Assembly (NCBI GenBank): GCA_041918615.1 | Contig: JAYRVH010000029.1 | Coordinates: forward strand, 6,421 to 70,420 | Reading direction: 5' to 3' | DNA: 64,000 nt | Origin: JAEUJM01 sp041918615 | GTDB lineage: Bacteria; Actinomycetota; Acidimicrobiia; Acidimicrobiales; DATDAH01 | In this document: in pieces, positions 8,741 to 17,881 of the stretch | Layout: every line of letters begins with the position of its first letter | How positions within the stretch are numbered: position 1 is the first letter of the stretch | Notes under the pieces: generated by a model | The model's database searches: none | Told to the model about the DNA's origin: nothing | What the model saw: only the letters and a program-made list of their open reading frames with translations | Program-made: the position numbers and the translations under genes

Positions 8741-8848
8741 GGCACCAGCCGAGCGGTCCCGGCGACCGGGGCCCAGGCCACTTTCCCTTCTGTCGAACCG
8801 CCCCGTACACTCCGCATCGCAACGATCGTCTCGGGGAGGATCCCACCC

Positions 8849-10030
8849 ATGGCCGGTTCCGTCATTCTCGCGGGGGCACGCACCCCCGTCGGCAAGCTCT
8901 CCGGCGCGTTCGCGTCGTTCGCCGCCACCGATCTCGGGGGGTTCGCCATCAAGGCCGCCCTCGCCAAGGCCGGCCTGTCGCCCGAACAGGTCGACTACGT
9001 GATCATGGGCCACGTCCTGCAGGCCGGCGCCGGCCAGATCACCGCCCGCCAGGCCGGGGTCAACGCCGGCATCCCGATGAACGTGCCCGCCACCACCATC
9101 AACAAGGTGTGCCTGTCGGGCCTCAACTCGATCTACCTGGCCGACCAGATGGTGCAGTCGGGTGACGCCGACATCGTGGTGGCCGGCGGCATGGAGTCCA
9201 TGACCAACGCCCCCTACCTGCTCCCCGGCGCCCGGGCGGGCTACCGCCTCGGTGACAAGTCGGTGGTCGACTCGATGATGTTCGACGGCCTGTTCTGCGC
9301 CTTCGACCAGGTGGCCATGGGTGCCGGCACCGAGAAGTACGCCGCCTCGATCGGCCTTGATCGCCAGCCCCAGGACGAGATGGCCGCGGCGTCGCACGAG
9401 CGCGCCGCCCGCGCCGCCAAGGACGGCAAGTTCGACGACGAGATCGTCCCGGTCGAGGTGCCGCAGCGCAAGGGTGACCCCGTCGTGGTCACCACCGACG
9501 AGGGTGTCCGTGGCGACACCACCGTCGAGTCGCTGGCCGGCCTGCGCCCCGCCTTCGACAAGGCCGGCAACATCACCGCCGGCAACGCCTCGCAGATCTC
9601 CGACGGCGGCGCCGCCGTCATCGTCACCTCCAAGGCCAAGGCCGAGGAGCTCGGCGTCGCACCGCTGGGCGAGATCGTCGGCTACGGCCAGGTGGCCGGC
9701 CCCGACGCCTCGCTGCTCAGCCAACCGGCCAACGCCATCAAGCGTGCGCTCGACCGCGCCGGCAAGTCGGTGTCCGACGTCGACCTGTTCGAACTCAACG
9801 AGGCCTTCGCGGCCGTGGGCGTCGCGTCGATGGCCGACCTGGGCATCACCGACGAGGTCACCAACGTCAACGGCGGCGCCATCGCCATCGGTCACCCCGT
9901 GGGCATGTCGGGCACCCGGCTGGCCCTCACCATCCTGCACGAGCTGGCCCGCCGCGGCGGCGGCCTGGGCGCCGCGGCCCTGTGCGGCGGCGGCGGCCAG
10001 GGCGACGGCATCCTCCTCCAGACGGTCTGA
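8849..10030 (+). CDS. Acetyl-CoA C-acetyltransferase (thiolase)
   Basis: 393 residues, the usual length of biosynthetic thiolases. Catalytic residues are present: nucleophile Cys88 (NKVCLSG), His349 (IGHPVGMSG) and Cys379 (ALCGGGGQGD). It condenses two acetyl-CoA to acetoacetyl-CoA or runs in reverse; its position near ccr and mce suggests it feeds the crotonyl-CoA/ethylmalonyl-CoA route, where acetoacetyl-CoA is the first intermediate. The start ATG at 8849 is preceded by GGGGAGGATC, a good ribosome site. Confidence 0.93.
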   Translation: MAGSVILAGARTPVGKLSGAFASFAATDLGGFAIKAALAKAGLSPEQVDYVIMGHVLQAGAGQITARQAGVNAGIPMNVPATTINKVCLSGLNSIYLADQMVQSGDADIVVAGGMESMTNAPYLLPGARAGYRLGDKSVVDSMMFDGLFCAFDQVAMGAGTEKYAASIGLDRQPQDEMAAASHERAARAAKDGKFDDEIVPVEVPQRKGDPVVVTTDEGVRGDTTVESLAGLRPAFDKAGNITAGNASQISDGGAAVIVTSKAKAEELGVAPLGEIVGYGQVAGPDASLLSQPANAIKRALDRAGKSVSDVDLFELNEAFAAVGVASMADLGITDEVTNVNGGAIAIGHPVGMSGTRLALTILHELARRGGGLGAAALCGGGGQGDGILLQTV

Positions 10031-10038
10031 TCCATCCC

Positions 10039-10053
10039 GAACGCGGCGCGTTC
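10039..10053. terminator. Possible short hairpin between convergent genes
   Basis: GAACGC-GGC-GCGTTC forms a six-base-pair stem with a three-base loop just after the thiolase stop and before the end of the convergent RCC1-repeat gene. There is no T-run, so termination is only a possibility. Confidence 0.25.
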
Positions 10054-10149
10054 GTAGGGAGCCTCCGGGAATCGGCCGGCCCGATCCACGGCGTTCCACC
10101 GTCGCCTCCCCGCTAGGCGCGCCAGCGGCCGACAGGACGGGGCAGACAG

Positions 10150-12927
10150 CTAGAAACAGGCGGGCCACGGTGTGCAAGGCGGAAGGGTCGAGGTCGCCCA
10201 CGTGAGCCGGAACGCGCCGGCGGCGCCCCCACGGCCGTCGACGGCGACCAGGTAGGAGGCCCCCGCCTGCATGGTGAACTCGACGTTGCTGCCGCCTCCG
10301 GTGCAGTAGCCGCCCTCGTCGTCGTTCGACGCCACCGGCGTCAACGACCCCACCGACGACCCGTGGTACACGGCGAGGACGGTGTCGAAGTTGGTGGCGG
10401 CGCTGCAGGTGCCCAGGAAGACGTCGGCGGTGTAGGGGCTCGCGACCCGGTACCAGACCGAGTGCCCGCCCGGGTTGCCCGCGTGATCGGGTTCGCCGGG
10501 CTCCTTGGTGGCGCCGAGGTTGGTGCCGTCGACGGAGACGGGGAAGAGGAACGGAGGGTCTCGGAGGGTGATGGCCGACGCGAACGCATCGTTCGGCGGC
10601 GGCGGGCTGCCTTGGAAGGTGCAGGTGACCTGCTGGCCGGCGGCGACGGTGATGGTGGCCCGGGCGTTGGCGAGGTCGCCGGTGCCGCCGGTGCTGCAGG
10701 TGATGGCGTTGAGCGTCCAGCCGGCGGGTACGGCCTGGGTCACCGTGTAGGTACCGGGGTCGAGACCCGGTGCCTGCAGCACGTTCGACCGGGTCGGGTC
10801 GGCGTCGTCGTCGAGCGTGTACGTCCCGCACTGTGATTGGGCGTTGCAGCCCGAGAACGCCATGTCCTGGGCGCGGTCGGGGATGCTGTCCAGCACGATG
10901 GTGACCATCGTCGGCTTGTTGGTGAACGTGCAGGTGACGCTCTGGGTCGCAGCCAACACGATCGTGACCTTGCGGTTGGCCAGGTCGACGGTCTGGGGGA
11001 CGTTGCAGGTCAGGCTCTGCAGCGGCCAGTTGGCGCCGGGCGCGGTCTGGGTCACCGTGTAGATCCCGGCGGCAAGACCGACGGCGGTCTTCGACCCCGC
11101 CAGGGTGGGGTCTGCGTCGTCGTCGAGGGCGAACGGGGCACAGCCCTGGCCCATGCACCCGGTGAACGAGAAGTCCTGCGCGAGATCGGGCTGGGTGTCC
11201 TGCACGATGGTGATCGACTGGGTGCGCACCGAGAACGTGCAGCTGACGTCCTCGTCTGCCCCGAGTTGGATGGTCACCTTCCTCGCCGCGAGATCCACGG
11301 TCTCGCCTGGATCGCAGGTGATGGCGGTCAACGACCAGTTGGGAACTGCGGCCATGGTCACCGTGTACGTCCCTGTCGACAGCGAGCTCGCGGATGTCGA
11401 GCTCGGCAGCGTCGGGTCCTGGTCGTGGTCGAGCGCGAACTGGCCGCAGGCGTTCGGGCCGGAGCAGCCGGTGAAGGCGAAGTCCTGCGGCGAGTCGACG
11501 CCAGTGTCCAGCTTGATCTCGATCGAATGGGCGGCCGACAGGCGCACCGGGGTCAGGGCATCGCCCATCTCGCCGGCGACGTCACCACGGTTGGTGGTGT
11601 CGCCCTGGCCCAGTTGACCGCGGTCGTTGAGCCCCCAGCACTTGATCGAACTGTCGTTGAGGCGGGCGCAGGTCCCCGAACCCGCGGTGACCGCCGTCGC
11701 GGTGCGGCCCGTCCCCAGGTTCACCGTGGGCAGGCTGTCGCCCATCTGCGCCAGCGTCGTGCCTCGGGTGGTCGTATCGCCCAGGCCGAGCTGGCCCCAG
11801 GCGTTGAGGCCCCAGCACTTGAGGGCACCGTTGTCCAGGATGGCGCAGATGTGGCCGTCACCGGTGTCGATCGACGTCGCCGTGCGACCGGTGCCCAGGT
11901 TCACGGTCGGCAGGCTGTCGCCCATCTCGCCGCCCGAGTCGCCCCGATTGTTCGTGTCCCCCAACCCGAGCCGGCTGTCACCGTTGAAGCCCCAGCATTT
12001 CACCGCGCCGTTGTCCAGGATCACGCAGGTCTGGCCATAGCCGGCCGAGAGCGCCGTGGCGGTCCGTCCGGTACCCAGGGCCACGACGTTGGCGTTGGGG
12101 GTCTCCCAAGGTTCGTTGCCCTGATCGAAGGGTCCGCCGTAGCCGACCTCGCCATGGGCGCTGTAGCCCCAACAGATCACCGCGCCGGTGGCCATCAAGG
12201 CACAGGCGTGGTTCGCCCCCGCCGACACCGCCGAGACCGGTCCGGACGGCGAGAAGGCGAGCGCCTGCAGGCTGTCGCCCATCTCTCCGGGGCCGTCCCC
12301 CCGGTTGGACGTGTCGCCGAGACCGAGCCGACCGTTGCCGTTGTACCCCCAGCACTTGACCTGCCCGTTGTCCAGCAAGGCACAGGTGAAGGAGTAGCCC
12401 GCCGTCACCGCGGTCGCGGTGCGGCCGGCGCCCAGTGAGACCGCGGGCAGGTTGTCGCCCATCTCGCCCGGGCCGTCGCCACGGGCCGCAGTATCGCCCA
12501 GGCCCAGCCCTCCGGACCCGTTCCATCCCCAGCACTTGACCTGGCCGTTGTCCAGCAACGCGCACGTGTGCAGGTCGCCCACGGCCACGCTGGTGGCCGT
12601 GCGACCGGTGCCGAAGTCGACCGCTTGGAGGTGGACGCCCATCTCGCCGGGGCCGTCGCCACGGTCGGCGGTGTCCCCGACGCCGAGCTGGCCCTTGTCG
12701 TTGCGACCCCAGCACTTGACCTTGCCACCGGTGACGATCGCACAGGTGTGGTACGAGCCCTCGGCGAGGAGTTGCGGAGGTGCCGCCGGCGCCACCGTGG
12801 CCACCGATGCCGACGAGGGCTCTCCCGCGGCCGGAGCGGACGTCATCGCCACCGCCCCGGTACCGAGGACCACCGCCACCACCGCCGCCAGACCGACTCG
12901 CCCTATCGAGAACGTGCGAACGTCCAT
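10150..12927 (-). CDS. Secreted RCC1-repeat protein with prealbumin-like repeats
   Basis: 925 residues with an N-terminal signal peptide (hydrophobic core VGLAAVVAVVLGTGAVAM). Residues about 55-470 hold seven RCC1 beta-propeller blades of about 60 residues, each with the pattern HTCALLDNGQVKCWG and GRLGLGD; two cysteines per blade suggest disulphides outside the cell. Then come three repeats of about 100 residues (QDFSFTGC ... FALDDDADPTL ... GTYTVTQ ... VTCTF), resembling bacterial prealbumin-like/SpaA-type beta domains, and a C-terminal beta domain (PNDAFASAITL ... SVWYRVASPYTADVFLGTC). The role is unknown; surface binding is likely. A -10-like TAGAGT lies at 12977-12972. ATG 12939 is an alternative start. 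Confidence 0.85.
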   Translation of the reverse strand: MDVRTFSIGRVGLAAVVAVVLGTGAVAMTSAPAAGEPSSASVATVAPAAPPQLLAEGSYHTCAIVTGGKVKCWGRNDKGQLGVGDTADRGDGPGEMGVHLQAVDFGTGRTATSVAVGDLHTCALLDNGQVKCWGWNGSGGLGLGDTAARGDGPGEMGDNLPAVSLGAGRTATAVTAGYSFTCALLDNGQVKCWGYNGNGRLGLGDTSNRGDGPGEMGDSLQALAFSPSGPVSAVSAGANHACALMATGAVICWGYSAHGEVGYGGPFDQGNEPWETPNANVVALGTGRTATALSAGYGQTCVILDNGAVKCWGFNGDSRLGLGDTNNRGDSGGEMGDSLPTVNLGTGRTATSIDTGDGHICAILDNGALKCWGLNAWGQLGLGDTTTRGTTLAQMGDSLPTVNLGTGRTATAVTAGSGTCARLNDSSIKCWGLNDRGQLGQGDTTNRGDVAGEMGDALTPVRLSAAHSIEIKLDTGVDSPQDFAFTGCSGPNACGQFALDHDQDPTLPSSTSASSLSTGTYTVTMAAVPNWSLTAITCDPGETVDLAARKVTIQLGADEDVSCTFSVRTQSITIVQDTQPDLAQDFSFTGCMGQGCAPFALDDDADPTLAGSKTAVGLAAGIYTVTQTAPGANWPLQSLTCNVPQTVDLANRKVTIVLAATQSVTCTFTNKPTMVTIVLDSIPDRAQDMAFSGCNAQSQCGTYTLDDDADPTRSNVLQAPGLDPGTYTVTQAVPAGWTLNAITCSTGGTGDLANARATITVAAGQQVTCTFQGSPPPPNDAFASAITLRDPPFLFPVSVDGTNLGATKEPGEPDHAGNPGGHSVWYRVASPYTADVFLGTCSAATNFDTVLAVYHGSSVGSLTPVASNDDEGGYCTGGGSNVEFTMQAGASYLVAVDGRGGAAGAFRLTWATSTLPPCTPWPACF

Positions 12928-13015
12928 CGCTCCACCCATCAGCTCAACAAGGGGCCCCTACCCCGACGTGCACTCTAGTGCGGAGTCGTCGTCGACGGGT
13001 TACTGGTCGAGGCGG

Positions 13016-13198
13016 TCAGCCGAGCCACGAGATTATCCAGGTGAGACCGAACGCGCGAGTGTCAGAGCACTCCTCCAGGTTGGTGGCCACCCGGGTGAGC
13101 TGGCCGCCGAGCAGGGCGGCGACAGCCAGCACGACCACGACAACGAGTTCGTCGGCACGGCACCAGAACGACGAGCGAGTCCGTTGCCGTGGCGCCAC
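13016..13198 (-). CDS. Possible small single-pass membrane protein
   Basis: A 60-residue frame from GTG 13198: a basic N-terminus (APRQRTR), one strong hydrophobic segment (LVVVVVLAVAALLGG, about 18-32) and a C-terminus ending in WIISWLG. It is divergent from the AlgH-like gene, whose ATG is ten bases away. No clear ribosome-binding site is visible and I recognise no family, so this is a tentative call based on its transmembrane composition. Confidence 0.35.
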   Translation of the reverse strand: MAPRQRTRSSFWCRADELVVVVVLAVAALLGGQLTRVATNLEECSDTRAFGLTWIISWLG

Positions 13199-13207
13199 AC
13201 TTGGAGC

Positions 13208-13813
13208 ATGGATGACCGGGACGAGCCCAGCGAGGCGGATCTGGGCGATGCCACGCTCCGCGGGCGCCTGCTGGTGGCGTCGCCGCTGCTGGCTGACCCC
13301 AACTTCGAGCGCACCGTGATCCTCATGATCGAACACGGTCCGGAGGGTGCGCTCGGGCTGGTGCTCGACCGACCCAGCGAGATGCCGGTCGACGAGGTGC
13401 TGCCGCAGTGGGACAGCCGGGCCGCCGTGCCCAAGGCCATGTTCATCGGCGGGCCCGTGCAGCCCAACGCGGTGATCTGCCTCGCCCGCACGGACACCGA
13501 TGCCGGTGGCGACCCCGGCGCCAGCGAACTGCTCGCGACCACGGCCGTGTCTGGCGTCGCCATGCTGGACCTCGACGGGGACCGTGACGAGGTGGGCGAA
13601 GGCATCCGGCTGCGCATGTTCGCGGGCTATTCGGGGTGGAGCGAGGGCCAGCTCGAGGCCGAGGTCGAGGAGGGCTCGTGGTTCATCGTCGACCCTCTTC
13701 CCGACGACCCGTTCGTAGCCGCGCCCAGCCGCCTCTGGCGCGACGTCCTCGCCCGCCAACCCGGCAGGCTCGCCCGGTACGCGCTGTACCCCGTCGACCC
13801 CACCGTGAACTGA
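13208..13813 (+). CDS. AlgH/YqgE-family (UPF0301) protein
   Basis: 201 residues covering the whole UPF0301 domain: LRGRLLVASPLLADPNFERTV, GALGLVLDRP, MFIGGPVQPN and the C-terminal LPDDPFVAAPSRLWRDVLA. The family is widespread but its biochemical role is not settled. The ATG at 13208 is preceded by TTGGAGC. It stands as a single gene, with 181 bases before the downstream peptidase gene. Confidence 0.9.
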   Translation: MDDRDEPSEADLGDATLRGRLLVASPLLADPNFERTVILMIEHGPEGALGLVLDRPSEMPVDEVLPQWDSRAAVPKAMFIGGPVQPNAVICLARTDTDAGGDPGASELLATTAVSGVAMLDLDGDRDEVGEGIRLRMFAGYSGWSEGQLEAEVEEGSWFIVDPLPDDPFVAAPSRLWRDVLARQPGRLARYALYPVDPTVN

Positions 13814-13994
13814 GGGTGGACCAGCCCCCGATGCCCACCCACACGGAACCGAGCGACCCGGCACGGCCGGTTCGGCCGGCCGGCGGACCAGCGAGTTGCC
13901 GCGGTGGCGCAGTAGCGTCGGCGCACTGGTCGTACGGGCCGGGAGCCCGGTGGTGACCACCGAGACCACAGCGCACAGAGAGACGGTGGCGAAC

Positions 13995-16205
13995 ATGCCG
14001 CGAGACCACGCAGGTCAGAACGGGCCGGGTACAGGGCGCGGCGAGACGCGAACGCGGCCCACCATGGTGGTCGGCGCGGCCTTGGCGCTCACCGCGTTGG
14101 TAGCCACCATCGCCCCCGCGGTGGCGGGCGCGCAGGAGGCGCCCGACCGGCCCGAGTCTGGGCAGTGCTTCCCTGGCGCACCGGGCATCGGTGACCCCTA
14201 CTTCCCGATGGACGGCAACGGCGGCTACAACGTCGCCCATTACGGCCTCGAGCTCTCGTACGACCCCGGCACCGACATCCTCGACGGCGTGGCCACGATC
14301 GACCTGCGGGCCACCCAGAACCTGTCCCGCTTCAACTTCGACCTCGACGGCCTCACCGTGCGGTCGATCACCGTGGACGGCAGCCCGGCCACCTTCGCCC
14401 GCCGCAACGGCGAGCTGAAGGTCCGCCCCCCCGCATGCATCCCCGCGAACGAGCACGCCGCGGTCGTGGTGACCTACGACGGCAATCCGTCCGCGCTACC
14501 CGCCGAGGACGGTGCCGGCGGCTTCATCGCCTCCGACGACGGCGCGGTCGTGATCGGCCAGCCCCACGTCGCGTCCACGTGGTTCCCCGCCAACGACCAC
14601 CCGCGCGACAAGGCGGCCTTCGACATCGCTGTCACCGTGCCCGACGGGCTCGAGGTCGTCTCCAACGGCTCGTTGACCAGCCACGACTCGGCGGCTGGCG
14701 AGACCCGCTGGGTGTGGCACGCCCCGGCCCCGATGGCGCCGTATCTGGCCACCATCGACATCGGTGAATTCGACCTGGCCGAGTACCACGACGATGGCGG
14801 CCGGCCCGGCGGCATCGACTACGTCGACGCCATCGACCCCGACCTGCTCACGCCGGTCGCCCCCCACACCGGTTCGCGGTACGCGGTGTCACAGGCCGGC
14901 AACCAGACCTACAAGCGCCTCCGACGCACGATCACGGTGCCCCCCGCAGGGGCCGACATGTCGTTCTGGATCAACCGCGACACCGAGCCGAGCTGGGATT
15001 ACGTGTTCGTCGAGGCCCGCACCGTCGGCCAGCGGAACTGGACGACGCTGCCCGACGCCAACGGACACACCGACGAGGAGACCGGTGCGTCCTGCCCGTT
15101 CTGGCTCGACCTGCACCCGTTCCTCACCCACTATCAGACCGATGTCGGTGACGGCAGCTGCGCGACGACCGGCACCACCGGCGACTGGCACGCGGTGAGC
15201 GGCTTCAGCGAGGGCTGGGAGCAATGGTCGGTCGACCTCGGCGCCTTCGGCGGCACCGATGCGCAGGTGTCGATCACCTACGCCAGCGACGACACGGTCC
15301 AGGGCCCCGGCGTGGCCGTGGACGACATCGCGGTGTCCACCGGCGAGGGAAGCACGTCGTTCGAGGACGACGCGGATGTCCTCGACGGCTGGACGGTGCC
15401 GGGTGCGCCCGCCAGCAGTGCCGACAACGAGAACGACTGGATCATCGGCACTGTCGACGACGGCCCGACGCCCCACGGCGCCAACGTGCAGGCGGCGCTC
15501 GATCGCCAGCCCGAGATCATCTCGTTCCTCGCCGACAACTTCGGTGACTATCCGTTCGCCGACAGCGGCGCCATCGTCGACGACGTCCGGGACCTGGGCT
15601 TCGCCCTGGAGAACCAGACCCGGCCGGTGTACGACCGGGCGTTCTTCGACGGCACCCCGGCCGGCGACTTCGTCGTGGTGCACGAGCTGACCCACCAGTG
15701 GTTCGGCGATCGCCTCGCACTGCCCGCCTGGAAGCACATCTGGCTGAACGAGGGCTTCGCCACCTACGCCGAGTGGCTGTGGAGCGAGCACGAAGGGCTC
15801 GAGACGGCCCAGCAGATCTTCGACAACATCTTCGGCGGCATCCCTGCCGACAACGACTTCTGGGCGTTGCAGATCGGCGACCCGGGGCCGGACTCCCTCT
15901 TCGACGGCCCCGTCTACCTCCGCGGCGCCATGACCCTGCACGCCTTGCGACTCGAGGTCGGCGACGCCGACTTCTTCGACATCGTCCGTCGCTGGGCGAG
16001 CGCACCCCGGGGCCGCACCGCCACGACCAGGAACTTCATCGCCCTGGCCGAGCGGGTGTCCGGCCAGGAGCTCAGCCCGCTGTTCCACGGGTGGCTGCGC
16101 ACCACCGACAAGCCCACCCTCACCGCGGCAGCCGCGGCAGCGGTGGGCACACCGGGCGAGGCGGCCCCGTCGGTGTCGGAACGACGCGCACCCCGAGCGC
16201 GCTGA
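13995..16205 (+). CDS. Secreted M1-family aminopeptidase with an inserted beta domain
   Basis: 736 residues with a signal peptide (VVGAALALTALVATIAPAVAGAQE). The zinc site is complete: H563-E-x-x-H567 (HELTHQWF) and Glu586 (NEGFATYAEW), spaced as in gluzincins. The N-terminal beta domain (about 75-290) is M1-like. Between it and the catalytic domain sits an extra region of about 190 residues (SWDYVFVEARTVG ... GWEQWSVDLGAFGG ... VAVDDIAVSTGEGSTSFEDD), which resembles jelly-roll/MAM-type modules of secreted metalloproteases. It probably trims peptides outside the cell. I chose ATG 13995; GTG 13953 and ATG 14064 are alternatives. Confidence 0.88.
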   Translation: MPRDHAGQNGPGTGRGETRTRPTMVVGAALALTALVATIAPAVAGAQEAPDRPESGQCFPGAPGIGDPYFPMDGNGGYNVAHYGLELSYDPGTDILDGVATIDLRATQNLSRFNFDLDGLTVRSITVDGSPATFARRNGELKVRPPACIPANEHAAVVVTYDGNPSALPAEDGAGGFIASDDGAVVIGQPHVASTWFPANDHPRDKAAFDIAVTVPDGLEVVSNGSLTSHDSAAGETRWVWHAPAPMAPYLATIDIGEFDLAEYHDDGGRPGGIDYVDAIDPDLLTPVAPHTGSRYAVSQAGNQTYKRLRRTITVPPAGADMSFWINRDTEPSWDYVFVEARTVGQRNWTTLPDANGHTDEETGASCPFWLDLHPFLTHYQTDVGDGSCATTGTTGDWHAVSGFSEGWEQWSVDLGAFGGTDAQVSITYASDDTVQGPGVAVDDIAVSTGEGSTSFEDDADVLDGWTVPGAPASSADNENDWIIGTVDDGPTPHGANVQAALDRQPEIISFLADNFGDYPFADSGAIVDDVRDLGFALENQTRPVYDRAFFDGTPAGDFVVVHELTHQWFGDRLALPAWKHIWLNEGFATYAEWLWSEHEGLETAQQIFDNIFGGIPADNDFWALQIGDPGPDSLFDGPVYLRGAMTLHALRLEVGDADFFDIVRRWASAPRGRTATTRNFIALAERVSGQELSPLFHGWLRTTDKPTLTAAAAAAVGTPGEAAPSVSERRAPRAR

Positions 16206-16215
16206 GCGGAGGTGG

Positions 16216-16491
16216 GTGCGCCGGTCGGCGCACGAGCGCACGAGCGCGGCGTTTCGGCCAGGACGACCCGGCCCCGAGGTCACCCGGTTCCGCAGGGCCG
16301 CGGCGTTCACACTCGACCTGCCGGCGGACAACGTCTTCGGCGTGCCCGCCGGGCCCACGCTCACCGCATTCGACGGTCACCTGCTGGTGCTGCAGCCGCT
16401 GGCTGCGGGCGTGCATCACGTGATCGTCAAGAACAGGTTCGTGGGCGACCCCATCCTGTACCGGCTCGACCTGACCGTCACCGTCGAGTGA
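16216..16491 (+). pseudogene. C-terminal remnant of a beta-sandwich secreted protein
   Basis: The frame encodes DNVFGVPAGPTLTAFDGHLLVLQPLAAGVHHVIVK, which resembles the C-terminal module of a family of bacterial hypothetical secreted proteins (pattern NxFGxPAGPTxSxxDGYxxxLxPLxxGxHTI). Only this tail is present: there is no signal peptide and the preceding 30 residues are Arg/Ala-rich junk. I read it as a gene fragment, with 268 non-coding bases after it. The resemblance is from memory of the family and should be checked. Confidence 0.4.
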
Positions 16492-16558
16492 ACGGCGGCA
16501 GAGCCCACCAGATCCAGACCGGGCTCGCAGGAAATCCCGGCTTCTTTCGTCGTAACAC

Positions 16559-16587
16559 TTGACTTCAGTTCGACATAATCGTAATGT
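16559..16587 (+). promoter_or_regulatory. Strong sigma70-type promoter with no obvious gene
   Basis: TTGACT, a 17-base spacer and TAATGT lie in an unusually AT-rich stretch (16540-16610). Downstream on the same strand there is no credible gene before the tail of the convergent cyclic-nucleotide-binding gene, only a low-complexity 62-codon frame from 16615. It may drive a small RNA or be left from a lost gene. Confidence 0.5.
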
Positions 16588-16759
16588 AAACGCAACATCG
16601 AAATCGAGTCGCCGGTGAAGCCAACGACGCCTTTGCCGGCCCCCTCCTCCCCCCCAGGAAGCTCGGTGGAGATCGCTGAGGTGCCGTTTCCGGCGAGCGG
16701 GTCACGTCCGCCCGCGCCCCGCTCGCCGGGGCGGCGTCTCGGCCTGTCAGAGCAAGGCG

Positions 16760-17176
16760 TCAGTGGCCGCGGGAGTGACGCAGTTCGGCGGCGAGGCCGC
16801 TGAGCAACTGCTCGGCGATGTCGGGGAACTCACGCAGGAGCGTTCGGAACATGCGCACGCCCAGCACGCCGACGGTCACCGGCCCCACGGCCCGGACCGT
16901 GGCGCTGCGGGGCCGACCGTCGAGAAGCGCGAGTTCACCGAAGTGGTCGCCCCGGCTCGCGGTCGAGACCCCGTCGCCGTCGCGTTCGACCGCGACCTCA
17001 CCGTCGAGGATGACGAAGAGGGCATCGCCCGGCGCGCCCTGGGAGATCATCTCGGTGCCGTCGGCCAGGTCGACCACCTCGAGGTGCCGGGCAACCGTGC
17101 CCAGCTCCCGTCTGGTGCAGCACGCGAACAGCCCGACCGTGCCCAGGTGCTCGACCAGGTCCCGCCGTCGCGCCAT
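16760..17176 (-). CDS. Cyclic nucleotide-binding domain protein
   Basis: 138 residues made almost entirely of one Crp/Fnr-type cNMP-binding beta-barrel: LFACCTRRELGTVARHLEVVDL, EMISQGAPGDALFVILDGEVAVE and the phosphate-binding cassette GDHFGELALLDGRPRSATVRA. There is no DNA-binding helix-turn-helix, so it is not a Crp transcription factor; it may act as a regulatory subunit or sensor. A -10 box (TACTCT) lies six bases before the ATG, suggesting a leaderless message. Confidence 0.85.
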   Translation of the reverse strand: MARRRDLVEHLGTVGLFACCTRRELGTVARHLEVVDLADGTEMISQGAPGDALFVILDGEVAVERDGDGVSTASRGDHFGELALLDGRPRSATVRAVGPVTVGVLGVRMFRTLLREFPDIAEQLLSGLAAELRHSRGH

Positions 17177-17333
17177 GAACGCAGAGTAGATCCTCCGGGC
17201 ACGGGCCACCCAGGGCCTCGGAGCCTGAGCCGTGGGAGGAGGGCCCGACCACGAACTGACGGGGCAGTGCCGGCGGCGGCCACGCGATCCGCCGCCGGGG
17301 AATGGTTCGGGCGATCCGGGGGGTTGACGGGGC

Positions 17334-17750
17334 ATGGACCTTGCCGACGGCCTCGAGTACATCCGCCCACGACACCGGGGGGTGCTCGTCACGCTGAAGG
17401 CGGACGGTCGGCCGCAGCTCTCGAACATCGCCTACGCGCTGGGAGACGACGACATCATCGCCATCTCGGTGACCGCCGATCGGGCCAAGACCGTCAACGC
17501 CGCCCGTGATCCCCGGGTCTCGCTGCACGTGACCGCCGACGACTTCTGGTCGTACGTGGTCATCGAGGGCTCGGCCGAGCTCACCCCGCCCGCGGCCGCC
17601 GCCGACGACGCGACGGTCGACGCGCTGATCGACCTCTACCGGTCGTTGCAGGGCGAGCACCCCGACTGGGACGAGTACCGGGCCGCCATGGTCGCCGACC
17701 GCCGACTCGTCCTGTCGGTCCGTCCCACGCACGCCTACGGCATGGCCTGA
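17334..17750 (+). CDS. PPOX-class (likely F420- or FMN-dependent) oxidoreductase
   Basis: 138 residues of the pyridoxamine-5'-phosphate-oxidase-like split barrel. The pattern RHRGVLVTLKADGRPQLSNIAY and DRAKTVNAARDPRVSLHVTADD matches the Rv1155-like subgroup, which in actinobacteria binds coenzyme F420. Substrate unknown. It is divergent from the cyclic-nucleotide-binding gene and stands alone. Confidence 0.85.
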   Translation: MDLADGLEYIRPRHRGVLVTLKADGRPQLSNIAYALGDDDIIAISVTADRAKTVNAARDPRVSLHVTADDFWSYVVIEGSAELTPPAAAADDATVDALIDLYRSLQGEHPDWDEYRAAMVADRRLVLSVRPTHAYGMA

Positions 17751-17881
17751 CCCGCCCGACGCCATCAGTGACCGCTGCCCGGGCGCCGCGGCGGGGGCGA
17801 CCCCCGCGATCAATAGACACGCCAACTGCCATAATCTAGGCTCGCGGCGGCGACGAGTCGGCGGCACGGGGGAGAGCGACC

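Noticed and set aside
7565..11158. Very long open frame on the minus strand (almost 1200 codons)
   Set aside because: Runs opposite to the DivIVA and thiolase genes and across the RCC1 gene in a wrong frame; composition is His/Arg/Gly-rich as expected for antisense of GC-rich genes.
11600..12760. Long direct repeats of about 180 bp as a DNA element
   Set aside because: They are the RCC1 blade codons of one gene, explained by protein repetition.
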